Positions 8,735 through 16,519 of a stretch of DNA of 64,000 nucleotides are shown here, piece by piece (the stretch's first letter is position 1; every line of letters begins with the position of its first letter). Where the stretch lies: NCBI RefSeq assembly GCF_016107285.1, contig NZ_RCVQ01000009.1:1-64000 (forward strand), given 5' to 3'. Origin of the DNA: Roseomonas sp. KE0001. GTDB lineage: Bacteria; Pseudomonadota; Alphaproteobacteria; Acetobacterales; Acetobacteraceae. The notes under the pieces are model-generated. The model did not search any database. It was given only the letters and a program-made list of their open reading frames with translations, and was not told where the DNA came from. The position numbers and the translations under genes were made by a program.

Positions 8735-9553
8735 TCACAGGCTCTCGACCAGGTCGCGCACCGGCGTCGCCGGCCCGTCCTGTCCGCGCATGCCGATCCG
8801 CCCGAGGCCCGGCAGCTTGACGGCCGGGCGGCGCAGATCGATCCCGGCGATGGCACCCAGGATGCTCACTTCCAGCCCCTCCACCCAGGCCAGGGTCAGG
8901 CCGAGATAGCCGCCGAGGGTCAGCCTGAACCCGGTGCCGGACGAGGTGGGGCGCAGCCAGCGCCCGTCATAGGGGAAGTCCTTGCCGATGGCCGTCGGCG
9001 GCAGCGCGGCGCCCAGTCCCGGCACGGCGTCCAGCACGGCGGCGACGAAGGTGTTGGAGTTCGGCCCCGGCCAGGCGCGGTAGTCCCCCTGGTTGCGCCA
9101 AGCATAGCCCTCGATCGCCGCCTGCATGCTCGGGATGAGCGCCGCCGCCGCGGCACCGTCGGCGGCGAAGACCGTCTCCGGCATGGCGCCGAACCAGCGG
9201 CCGTCCGGCTCGAAGCCGTTCATGCGGATGGGCTGACCCCAGGCGGTGTAGTCGTACCGGGTGTAGCCGACCGCGCCCTCGGGCTTGAAGACGATCCAGC
9301 AATGCGTGGCGAAGATGCCACGCCAGCGCACCGTCTGCGCGGCGAAGACCCGGACCACGGCGGGGGCATGCGTGGCGGCGGCGGGCAGGACGCCGATGCT
9401 GGAGCGATCCGCGGTGCGCCATCCGGCACCGCTGCCGCGGAGCTGATACAGCGCGGCCGAGATACCGAGGGGCAGGAGATAGAGGAGGACGAACAACAGC
9501 GCGGCGATTTTGAGCGGAGCGACCATGCCCGTCACATTTGCCTTTTGCTGCAT
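8735..9553 (-). CDS. DUF3750 family protein
   Basis: About 272 residues. One hydrophobic segment near the N-terminus (KIAALLFVLLYLLPLGISAA, residues 15-34) probably anchors it in the inner membrane with the rest in the periplasm. The remainder, including RWRGIFATHCWIVFKP, YDYTAWGQPIR and GPNSNTFVAAVL, matches my recollection of the DUF3750 family. Conserved His, Cys and Asn in those segments hint at an NlpC/P60-like catalytic fold, but that is speculation. The start may be ATG 9526 (MVAPLK) instead of ATG 9553; neither has a convincing ribosome site. It is 19 bp downstream of the DUF2937 gene, so the two are likely co-transcribed. Confidence 0.75.
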   Translation of the reverse strand: MQQKANVTGMVAPLKIAALLFVLLYLLPLGISAALYQLRGSGAGWRTADRSSIGVLPAAATHAPAVVRVFAAQTVRWRGIFATHCWIVFKPEGAVGYTRYDYTAWGQPIRMNGFEPDGRWFGAMPETVFAADGAAAAALIPSMQAAIEGYAWRNQGDYRAWPGPNSNTFVAAVLDAVPGLGAALPPTAIGKDFPYDGRWLRPTSSGTGFRLTLGGYLGLTLAWVEGLEVSILGAIAGIDLRRPAVKLPGLGRIGMRGQDGPATPVRDLVESL

Positions 9554-9572
9554 TGCGGCAAGGGGCGCGGCA

Positions 9573-10118
9573 TCATCGCCACGCGGGCGCCGGCTGGCGC
9601 CGCCGGAAGGGTGCCGTGAGGAGCTGGGCCAGGAGCAGCCCCAGCATCAGCCCGCCCAGGCCGTAGATGGCGCCGGCGGTGTTGAGCAGCAGGCGGGGGA
9701 TATAGGTCTCGTAGGCGGTCGCCAGCACGGCGGCCTCCGCATCCTCCGCCCCTGCCACCGCCACGCGGAAGGCCACGAGCGGCCGCAGCAGGCCCGGCGC
9801 CGCCGCCATCTCGGCATGCGCCGCCCGCAGGCCGGCCAGACGGGCGGCCGACCGGCGAAGCCCCTCGGCATTGGCCGGCTCTAGGCCCCTCAGCGCCTCG
9901 ACGAGGGCCGGGCCGGTGGTCTGCTCGGGCAGGCGGTAGTAGTCCTGGGCGATCCTCTCCCGCTCCGCCAGGTCGCGCGCCGTGGCCTCCGCCGCCTGCC
10001 GCAGCCCCGCCTGATAGGCATCGGCCAGGCCGGGCAGCTGCATGGCCGACAGCGTTAGGAAGAGGGCCAGGCCGAGCCGGATGCTGTCGCCCAGCCAGCG
10101 CCCCAGGAATCCCGCCAT
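9573..10118 (-). CDS. DUF2937 family membrane protein
   Basis: A 181-residue protein with a hydrophobic segment at about 15-33 (LGLALFLTLSAMQLPGLADA) and a second at about 145-168 (AIYGLGGLMLGLLLAQLL). They flank a charged, helical central region rich in Ala, Glu and Arg that is probably periplasmic. This two-helix architecture with a coiled middle is that of DUF2937. The ATG at 10118 is preceded by GGAGCGCGGC, a good ribosome site. Function unknown; it is placed upstream of the DUF3750 gene in the same direction. Confidence 0.75.
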   Translation of the reverse strand: MAGFLGRWLGDSIRLGLALFLTLSAMQLPGLADAYQAGLRQAAEATARDLAERERIAQDYYRLPEQTTGPALVEALRGLEPANAEGLRRSAARLAGLRAAHAEMAAAPGLLRPLVAFRVAVAGAEDAEAAVLATAYETYIPRLLLNTAGAIYGLGGLMLGLLLAQLLTAPFRRRQPAPAWR

Positions 10119-10171
10119 GCCGCGCTCCTCATGCTCCTCTGGAAAAGGGTCACGGCCCCACGGGTTGCACC

Positions 10172-10801
10172 TCAGGCCAGGCCGCAGCCCCCCAGCACCA
10201 GTTGCAGCACCGTGGCGCCGCCCTGGGCCTGGGCCTGCTCATCGAGGGGAGGGCAGTCCAGCACCGCGCGGATCTGCGGGTCAAAATCGGCGTAGGTCTG
10301 GGTCATCGCCCAGATGGCGAAGAAGAGGTGCGGCGGGCTGACCGGGCGCATGCGGCCTTCGGCGATCCAGCCCTCGATGACGGCGGATTTCTCCCGCACC
10401 AGGGCGCGCAGGGGCCCGGCCAGGTAGCTCTGCAGATAGAGCGCCCCGTGCAGCACCTCGTTGGCGAAGACCCGCGAGGCCTGCGGCCGCTGCCGCGACC
10501 AGCGCATCTTGGCGCGGACATAGGCCGACAGCGCCTCGGCGGGGTCCGCCTCCGGCCGGATCGGATCGGTGGCGGAGAGCCAGAGGGTCAGGATGCCTTC
10601 CAGCACGGCGCGGTAGAGCGCCTCCTTGGTTCCGAAATAGTAATGCAGATTGGCCTTGGGCAGCCCCGCCGCGGCGGCGATGGAGGACATGCTGGCGCCC
10701 TCGAAGCCGGCATCGGCGAAGACGCCTTCCGCCGCCTCCAGGATCAGGTCGAGGCGGGCCTGCCGCCGGGAGCGGGGAGAGACGGCCTGCCGTCCGGACA
10801 T
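10172..10801 (-). CDS. RutR-like TetR-family repressor of pyrimidine catabolism
   Basis: A 209-residue TetR/AcrR-type repressor. The N-terminal helix-turn-helix (about 18-62) contains IAAAAGLPKANLHYYFGTKEALY, very close to the spelling of the RutR family, and the C-terminal ligand domain is of the same class (uracil or thymine is the RutR effector in E. coli). I choose ATG 10801 because GGAAGGG precedes it by 6-7 nt; an ATG at 10852 lacks a site and would bring the start to the edge of the operator. The gene is divergent from the URC uracil-degradation operon, and a RutR-type palindrome sits between them at 10855-10870, so it probably represses that operon and itself. Confidence 0.85.
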   Translation of the reverse strand: MSGRQAVSPRSRRQARLDLILEAAEGVFADAGFEGASMSSIAAAAGLPKANLHYYFGTKEALYRAVLEGILTLWLSATDPIRPEADPAEALSAYVRAKMRWSRQRPQASRVFANEVLHGALYLQSYLAGPLRALVREKSAVIEGWIAEGRMRPVSPPHLFFAIWAMTQTYADFDPQIRAVLDCPPLDEQAQAQGGATVLQLVLGGCGLA

Positions 10802-10854
10802 CGGGCACCCTTCCTGCCTGCACCCGCGGCGGGATGCCGTGGCACCGAACATTC

Positions 10855-10870
10855 TTGACCGTTCGGTCAG
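10855..10870. promoter_or_regulatory. RutR-type operator palindrome
   Basis: TTGACCG-TT-CGGTCAG is a palindrome with 6-bp arms perfectly matched around a 2-nt centre (10856-10869). The E. coli RutR consensus is TTGACCA-NN-TGGTCAA, so length, spacing and TTGACC/GGTCA arms agree. It lies 54 bp upstream of the repressor start and about 78 bp upstream of the URC1 start, and its left arm could double as a -35 element for URC1. Confidence 0.75.
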
Positions 10871-10947
10871 GATTTTCCTAGCCTCGCCGGGCGGCCCCTC
10901 CAGGCCTTCCCACGGGCGGGGCCCGCCGCAGGGGAAGTGGCGCGACG

Positions 10948-12228
10948 ATGACCGACCTCAATCGACTTCGCGAGGGTCTCCGAGGGCACGGCGCGGCGCC
11001 GCGTCCGATCGTCCTGACCTCGCATCCGCAGCGTGGCGCCGCCCTGGCCTCGCCGCTGCTCTGGGGCGAGGCCGATCCGACCCGGCGCGGCCCGGTCGTG
11101 GCGACGCTGCAGAACCCGGCGGTGCGCAACGCCATCGGGACCCATGCCGGCTCCTATGGCCTCTATCGCGCCCTGGCGGTGGCCTCCGGCCAACTCCGGG
11201 CCGATCACCGGCCGGACTACCGCGACACCCGCCCGGCCAGTCCGATCGGGCCCTTTCCCGCCTGGAACGATCCCGCGAAGATCGTCTCCTTCGACCCCTG
11301 GGGGCACCTGGTGCCCGAGGTCTTCGCGGCGCAGATCGAGGCCGGGCTCGATGTCCGTCCGAGCATCGCCGTCACCCGGGCGCATATCAACATGCCGGAG
11401 CTGGCCGCCGCCGTGGCGGCCGGGCGGCTGGCGCCGGACGGCGAGGTGCTGCTGGCCAACGGCGATGCGCGGGTGACCAAGGTCGCCATCGAGCCGGTCT
11501 GGTACCTGCCCGGCATCGCGGCGCGCTTCGGGCTGGGCGAGACGGCGCTGCGGCGCGACCTCTTCGAGCAGACCGGCGGCATGTTCCCCGAACTGGTGAC
11601 GCGGCCGGACCTGCGGGTCTTCCTGCCGCCGATCGGCGGCATGACGGTCTATCTCTTCGGCGACACCGGCAAGCTCGGCCGGCCCGAGACCCGGATCGCC
11701 TGCCGCATCCACGACGAATGCAACGGCTCGGACGTGTTCGGCTCCGACATCTGCACCTGTCGCCCCTATCTGGCGCATGGCATCGAGGCCTGCATCGGCA
11801 TGGCGCAGGAGGGCGGGGTCGGCGCCATCGTCTACAATCGCAAGGAGGGGCGGGCGCTGGGCGAGGTGACGAAGTTCCTCGTCTACAACGCCCGCAAGCG
11901 GCAGGAGGGCGGCGACCGCGCCGAGCGGTATTTCCAGCGCACCGAATGCGTCGCCGGGGTGCAGGACATGCGCTTCCAGGAGCTGATGCCGGATGTGCTG
12001 CACTGGCTCGGCATCACCCGCATCGACCGGCTGGTGTCGATGAGCAACATGAAGTTCGCGCCGATCACGGAGAGCGGCATCCAGGTGGTCGAGCGCGTGC
12101 CGATCCCGGAGGCGCTCATCCCGCCGGATGCCCAGGTGGAGATGGATGCCAAGAAGGCGGCCGGCTACTTCACCGAGGCGGTGCCGGGCGCGGAGGAACT
12201 CGCCAGGGCCAAGGGCCGCCCGCTTTGA
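10948..12228 (+). CDS. GTP cyclohydrolase II-like URC1 (uracil catabolism)
   Basis: A 426-residue protein with the RibA fold. The zinc-binding signature is intact: C258-X10-C269-X-C271 in HDECNGSDVFGSDICTC. It is about twice the length of riboflavin-pathway RibA, having a 200-residue N-terminal extension. Neighbours are decisive: the stop overlaps the start of a DUF1688 gene and uracil phosphoribosyltransferase follows, the URC1-URC4-URC6 set known from the yeast Lachancea kluyveri and found in bacteria. URC1 is proposed to open the uracil ring at the nucleotide level and not to make riboflavin. The ATG at 10948 follows an AGGGGAAG-like site. First gene of a RutR-regulated operon. Confidence 0.9.
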   Translation: MTDLNRLREGLRGHGAAPRPIVLTSHPQRGAALASPLLWGEADPTRRGPVVATLQNPAVRNAIGTHAGSYGLYRALAVASGQLRADHRPDYRDTRPASPIGPFPAWNDPAKIVSFDPWGHLVPEVFAAQIEAGLDVRPSIAVTRAHINMPELAAAVAAGRLAPDGEVLLANGDARVTKVAIEPVWYLPGIAARFGLGETALRRDLFEQTGGMFPELVTRPDLRVFLPPIGGMTVYLFGDTGKLGRPETRIACRIHDECNGSDVFGSDICTCRPYLAHGIEACIGMAQEGGVGAIVYNRKEGRALGEVTKFLVYNARKRQEGGDRAERYFQRTECVAGVQDMRFQELMPDVLHWLGITRIDRLVSMSNMKFAPITESGIQVVERVPIPEALIPPDAQVEMDAKKAAGYFTEAVPGAEELARAKGRPL

Positions 12229-13442
12229 TCTCGGAGGCCGTGGCGCTGCTGCGCCAGCCCGCCACCATCCGGGCGCGCTGCCACGCCCTGCTGCGCCTCG
12301 CCGAGGCGGACGCCCTGGCGCACTTCCGCCTCCAGACGGCGCGCCTGCCCGCCGCGGCCGATTACGTGACGGAGACGATCCGCGCGACCTATCCCGATCT
12401 GCGCATCCCCTACCATGCGCGCTGGCGCCATTTCGCCGCCGGCGGCCTGGACCGCTGGGGTGCGCTGGCCTCCCGCCTGCGGGACGAGGACGCCGCCCGG
12501 ATCGCGCGGCGGCGCTTCGACCTCTGCCTGGTCTCGGTCCTGCTCGATGCCGGGGCGGGGCCGGACTGGCACTTCAAGGCGGGAGACGGGACCGTCCTGG
12601 CGCGCTCCGAGGGCCTGGCCGTGGCCAGTCTGGAAGCCTTCGCGGCGGGGCTCTTCTCGGACGTGGCCGGCGACCCGCTGCGTGTCGATGCCGCGGCGCT
12701 GGAGCGGCTGGAGGCGGGCGATCTGGCCCGCCTGTTCCAGGTGTCGCCGGAAAATCCGCTGACGGGGCTGGAGGGACGAGCGGCGCTGCTGCGCGGCATC
12801 GGCGCCGCCTTGCGCCGGGCGCCGCACCTCTTCCCCGGAGCGCGCCCCGGCGGGCTCTATGATGCCCTGCGGGCCCGGGCCGCGCCGGACGGCGTGCCGG
12901 CGGCGGAGATCCTCGCCGCGCTGCTGGAGGGGCTGGCGCCGGTCTGGCCGGCGCGGCTGACGCTGGACGGAGAGAATCTGGGCGATGTCTGGCGCCATCC
13001 GCAGGCCGCGCCGGAGGGGCCCGCACCCGGCCTGGTGCCGTTCCACAAGCTCTCGCAATGGCTCAGCTACTCGCTGGCCGAGGTGCTGGAGGATGCCGGC
13101 CTGCCGGTGCTGGCACTGGATGCGCTGACCGGCCTGCCGGAATATCGCAATGGCGGGCTGTTCCTCGATCTCGGCGTGCTGGCGTTGCGCGATCCCGCCC
13201 TGGCGTCCGCCGTCCTGCCGGTGGATCATCCGGCCGTCGTCGAATGGCGGGCGCTGACCGTGGCGCTGCTCGATCGCCTGGCCGGGCTGGTGCGGGACAG
13301 GGTCGGCCTGGATGCCGCCGCGCTGCCCCTGGCCCGCGTGCTGGAGGGGGGGAGCTGGGCGGCCGGCCGGCGTATCGCCCGCGCGCTGCGCCCCGGTGGC
13401 GGACCGCCGCTGCGAGTGGCCAGCGACGGAACCGTGTTCTGA
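12225..13442 (+). CDS. URC4/DUF1688 uracil catabolism protein
   Basis: A 405-residue DUF1688 protein, the family of yeast Urc4. It begins at a TTG (12225) that overlaps the URC1 stop in the sequence TTGA, implying translational coupling; no other start gives the expected family length of about 400. Recognisable stretches are [19 protein letters not shown] near the N-terminus and [19 protein letters not shown] in the C-terminal third. The biochemical step of URC4 is not settled in my knowledge; it acts after uracil has been converted to UMP. Followed 17 bp later by uracil phosphoribosyltransferase. Confidence 0.88.
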   Translation: MISEAVALLRQPATIRARCHALLRLAEADALAHFRLQTARLPAAADYVTETIRATYPDLRIPYHARWRHFAAGGLDRWGALASRLRDEDAARIARRRFDLCLVSVLLDAGAGPDWHFKAGDGTVLARSEGLAVASLEAFAAGLFSDVAGDPLRVDAAALERLEAGDLARLFQVSPENPLTGLEGRAALLRGIGAALRRAPHLFPGARPGGLYDALRARAAPDGVPAAEILAALLEGLAPVWPARLTLDGENLGDVWRHPQAAPEGPAPGLVPFHKLSQWLSYSLAEVLEDAGLPVLALDALTGLPEYRNGGLFLDLGVLALRDPALASAVLPVDHPAVVEWRALTVALLDRLAGLVRDRVGLDAAALPLARVLEGGSWAAGRRIARALRPGGGPPLRVASDGTVF

Positions 13443-13459
13443 GGAAGGATCGTCCTGCC

Positions 13460-14149
13460 ATGTCCGAGCCCGCCGCCATCCCCGACCAGGAGGTCTCCGG
13501 CCAGGTCCCTGGCCAGGTCCCCGGCCAAGTCACGGTGATCCGCCACCCGCTGGTGCAGCACAAGCTCACCCTGATGCGCCAGAAGCAGACCTCGACCGGC
13601 GAGTTCCGCCGCCTGGCGCGCGAGATCAGCCTGCTGATGGCCTATGAGCTGACCCGCGACCTGCCGATCGAGACGACCGGCATCGAGACGCCGCTGGAGC
13701 CGATGCAGGCGCCCATCCTGGCCGGCAAGAAGCTCTGCATCGTCTCCATCCTGCGGGCCGGGGACGGCATCCTGGAAGGCATGCTGGACCTGGTGCCCTC
13801 GGCCCGTGTCGGCCATATCGGCCTCTACCGCGACCCGCACACGCTGGTGCCGGTGGAGTACTACCTGAAGCTGCCGGAGGACGTGTCGGAACGGCTGGTC
13901 ATCGTGGTGGACCCGATGCTGGCGACCGGCCACTCCGCCGCCGCGGCGCTGGCGCGGCTGAAGGAGGCGGGCGCCGAGCAGCTCCGCTTCGCCTGCCTGC
14001 TGGCCGCGCCCGAGGGCATCGGCGTGCTGGCCGAGGCGCATCCGGAGGTGCCGGTCTTCACCTGCTCGGTGGATCGCGAACTGGACGCGCATGCCTATAT
14101 CCGTCCCGGCCTTGGCGATGCCGGGGACCGGCTCTACGGCACCAAGTAG
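13460..14149 (+). CDS. upp: Uracil phosphoribosyltransferase (URC6-type)
   Basis: A 229-residue enzyme forming UMP from uracil and PRPP. The PRPP loop is [14 protein letters not shown] (about 146-159) and the C-terminal uracil site [16 protein letters not shown] is intact. The start ATG 13460 is 17 bp after the DUF1688 gene. The N-terminus differs from E. coli Upp by an approximately 20-residue leader containing a 4-residue repeat (GQVP twice, then GQVT), encoded by a 12-bp tandem repeat. In this operon it is likely to supply UMP to the URC1/URC4 degradation route (role of yeast URC6) besides salvage. Confidence 0.93.
   Translation: MSEPAAIPDQEVSGQVPGQVPGQVTVIRHPLVQHKLTLMRQKQTSTGEFRRLAREISLLMAYELTRDLPIETTGIETPLEPMQAPILAGKKLCIVSILRAGDGILEGMLDLVPSARVGHIGLYRDPHTLVPVEYYLKLPEDVSERLVIVVDPMLATGHSAAAALARLKEAGAEQLRFACLLAAPEGIGVLAEAHPEVPVFTCSVDRELDAHAYIRPGLGDAGDRLYGTK
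13499..13534 (+). repeat. 12-bp tandem repeat inside upp (3 copies)
   Basis: Three 12-bp units beginning GGCCAGGTCCC(T/C), the third degenerate (GGCCAAGTCACG), encode [12 protein letters not shown]. Period divisible by three keeps the frame, so copy number could vary between strains without inactivating the enzyme. Confidence 0.85.
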
Positions 14150-14194
14150 GCGGCCGGCCGCCTCCCGCGCCGCCTTCTGCAGGGGAGGGACAAC

Positions 14195-15367
14195 ATGGAC
14201 GGGATCTGCATCGCCGGCTGGGCGCATTCGCCCTTCGGCAGGCTGGACGACCCGGACGCCGAAAGCCTGATCGCGCGGGTCGCGGGCCCCGCGCTGGCGC
14301 ATGCCGGGGTGTCGCCCGCGGAGGTGGACGGGGTCTTCCTCGGCCAGTTCAACAGCGGCTTCTCGAAGCAGGACTTCCCGTCCTCCCTGCCCATGCAGGC
14401 GATGCCGGAGCTGCGCTTCAAGCCGGCGATGCGCTGCGAGAACGCCTGCGCCTCCGGTTCGGCCGCCATCCACGCGGCACGGGATTTCATCGGCGCCGGG
14501 CGGGGCCGCATCGCCCTGGTGATCGGCGTCGAGAAGATGACGGCCGCCAGCGCCGAGGCGGTGGGCGACAATCTGCTCGGCGCCAGCTACCGCCGCGAGG
14601 AAGGCGGCATCCCGGCCGGCTTCGCCGGTGTCTTCGGCCGCATCGCCGAAGCCTACTTCCAGCGCCACGGCGACCAGTCGGACGCCCTGGCGATGATCGC
14701 CGCCAAGAACCACCGCAACGGGCTGGATAATCCCCTGGCGCAGCTGCGGCGTGACCTCGGCTTCGACTTCTGCCGCCATCCCAGCGAACGCAACCCGCCG
14801 GTCGCCGGCCCGCTGAAGCGCACCGACTGCTCTCCGGTCTCGGATGGCGCGGCCGCCCTGGTGCTGGCCGATGCGGAGACGGCGCGCGGCCTCGGCCGGG
14901 CGATCCGCTTCCGTGCCGCCGTGCAGGTGAACGATCTGCTGCCCATGTCCCGGCGCGATCCGACGCGTTTCGAGGCCGGGGAGATCGCCTGGGGGCGGGC
15001 GCTGGAGCAGGCCGGCCTGCGCCTGGGCGATCTTTCCTTCGTCGAGACGCATGACTGCTTCACCATCGCCGAACTGATCGAATACGAGGCGATGGGGCTG
15101 GTGCCGATCGGGCAGGGCGCGCGCGCCATCGCCGAGGGCTGGGTCGCGGCCGACGGACGCCTGCCCGTCAACCGCTCCGGCGGACTGAAGGCCAAGGGCC
15201 ATCCGGTGGGCGCCACCGGCGTGTCGATGCACGTGATGGCGGCGATGCAACTGGCCGGCGAGGCGGGCGCCATGCAACTGCCCCGCACCGATATCGCCGG
15301 CGTCTACAACATGGGCGGCACGGCGGTGGCGAATTACGTCTCCATCCTCGACCGCCTTCCGGAATGA
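14195..15367 (+). CDS. Thiolase-family acetyl-CoA acetyltransferase
   Basis: A 390-residue thiolase of the SCP-x-like class. The acyl-carrying cysteine is C85 in CENACASGSAAIH; the second site contains ETHDCFTIAELIEYE, and the C-terminal motif GGLKAKGHPVGATG carries the catalytic histidine. It would cleave a 3-ketoacyl-CoA or condense two acyl-CoAs. The start ATG 14195 follows GGGGAGGGACAAC, an excellent ribosome site. It lies 45 bp after upp and 78 bp before an alcohol dehydrogenase on the same strand; whether it belongs to the uracil operon or starts a new one cannot be decided from sequence. Confidence 0.88.
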   Translation: MDGICIAGWAHSPFGRLDDPDAESLIARVAGPALAHAGVSPAEVDGVFLGQFNSGFSKQDFPSSLPMQAMPELRFKPAMRCENACASGSAAIHAARDFIGAGRGRIALVIGVEKMTAASAEAVGDNLLGASYRREEGGIPAGFAGVFGRIAEAYFQRHGDQSDALAMIAAKNHRNGLDNPLAQLRRDLGFDFCRHPSERNPPVAGPLKRTDCSPVSDGAAALVLADAETARGLGRAIRFRAAVQVNDLLPMSRRDPTRFEAGEIAWGRALEQAGLRLGDLSFVETHDCFTIAELIEYEAMGLVPIGQGARAIAEGWVAADGRLPVNRSGGLKAKGHPVGATGVSMHVMAAMQLAGEAGAMQLPRTDIAGVYNMGGTAVANYVSILDRLPE

Positions 15368-15445
15368 GCGGGACGGGATCTTGACCGCGGACGCCGCGCG
15401 GCGTCCCATCGGCCTGTCCGGAAAGCCGAACAGGAGAAACGTCAT

Positions 15446-16504
15446 ATGCGCGCTTGGGCCGTGGTCGAATGTGGGAAGCCCCTGCAGGACATCGAGATGC
15501 CGACGCCGGAGCCGAAGGGCGAGGAGGTGCTCCTCGAGGTCACCCATTGCGGCGTCTGCCATTCCGACCTGCATATCTGGGAAGGCAGCTACGACATGGG
15601 CAGCCGCGGCGCGATGTCGCTCACGGAACGCGGCGTGAAGCTGCCGCTGGCCATGGGTCATGAGATCATCGGCAAGGTCGTCAAGCTCGGCCCCGAGGCC
15701 AAGGGCGTCGCCGTCGGCGACCACCGCATCGTCTTTCCCTGGCTCGGCTGCGGCACCTGCCCGCGCTGCGAGGCGGGGCAGGACAACATGTGCCAGGTCA
15801 AGCCGCTGAGCCTCGGCGTCTTCCAGAACGGCGGCTATGCGACCCATGTGCTGGCCCGCAAGCCCGAGCATCTGGTGGCCTTCGACGGGCTCGATCCGGC
15901 GGTCGCGGCGACCTATGCCTGTTCCGGCATCACCGTCTATTCCGCCATCCGCAAGGTGATGCCGATGGCGCCCGACCAGCCGATCGTCGTCATCGGCGCC
16001 GGCGGCCTCGGCCTGAACGCCATCGAGATCCTGAAGGCCCTCGGCCACAAGCGCATCTGCGTCGTCGACATCTCGGAGGAGAAGCTGGCGGGGGCGCGTG
16101 AGGCGGGGGCTACCGATACGGTGCAGGCCGCCGGTGAGGACACCGCCGCCCGCGTCATCGCCGCCTGCGGCGGGCCGGTGGACGCGATCATCGATCTCGT
16201 CAACGGTACCTCCACGGCGCGATTCGCCGTCGATGCCCTAGCGAAGGGCGGGCAGTTGATCCAGGTCGGGCTGTTCGGCGGCGAGATGGTGGTGCCGCTG
16301 CCTCTGATGGCGACGCGGGCGCTCAGCATCCGCGGCAGCTATGTCGGCAATCCGCAGGATCTGCGCGAGGTGGTCGGGCTGGCGCAGGAGGGCAAGCTGC
16401 AGCCGCTGCCGGTGTCGACCGTCCCGCCTTCCGAGGTCAACAACGTGCTGAACCGCCTGCGGGATGGGAAGGTGCGCGGACGGGTCATCCTCGCTTCGAC
16501 GTGA
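15446..16504 (+). CDS. Zinc-dependent alcohol dehydrogenase
   Basis: A 352-residue medium-chain dehydrogenase. The catalytic zinc site has GVCHSDLHIWEG near residues 36-47 and GHEIIG near 71; the structural zinc loop is CGTCPRCEAGQDNMC; the NAD(P) Rossmann motif is VIGAGGLGLNAIE. It oxidises an alcohol or reduces an aldehyde in the cytoplasm. Sequence class resembles the AdhA/AdhP-type bacterial enzymes. The ATG at 15446 follows CAGGAGAAACGTCAT. One speculative role next to the uracil operon is reduction of malonate semialdehyde to 3-hydroxypropionate, the URC end product, but a role with the thiolase and P450 is equally possible. Confidence 0.9.
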   Translation: MRAWAVVECGKPLQDIEMPTPEPKGEEVLLEVTHCGVCHSDLHIWEGSYDMGSRGAMSLTERGVKLPLAMGHEIIGKVVKLGPEAKGVAVGDHRIVFPWLGCGTCPRCEAGQDNMCQVKPLSLGVFQNGGYATHVLARKPEHLVAFDGLDPAVAATYACSGITVYSAIRKVMPMAPDQPIVVIGAGGLGLNAIEILKALGHKRICVVDISEEKLAGAREAGATDTVQAAGEDTAARVIAACGGPVDAIIDLVNGTSTARFAVDALAKGGQLIQVGLFGGEMVVPLPLMATRALSIRGSYVGNPQDLREVVGLAQEGKLQPLPVSTVPPSEVNNVLNRLRDGKVRGRVILAST

Positions 16505-16519
16505 CGCCTCTGGAATAAG

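Noticed and set aside
10650-12224. Long open frame upstream of the DUF1688 start on the plus strand
   Set aside because: It overlaps URC1 and the divergent promoter in a second frame; it is a shadow produced by high GC content. Codon pattern and TTGA overlap place the real start at 12225.
10948-12228. Riboflavin-pathway GTP cyclohydrolase II
   Set aside because: The zinc motif fits, but length, N-terminal extension and the DUF1688/upp neighbours point to URC1.
14149-14162. Perfect 14-bp palindrome GGCGGCCGGCCGCC after upp
   Set aside because: Pure GC palindromes of this kind are common in the genome and no T-run follows; not called as a terminator.
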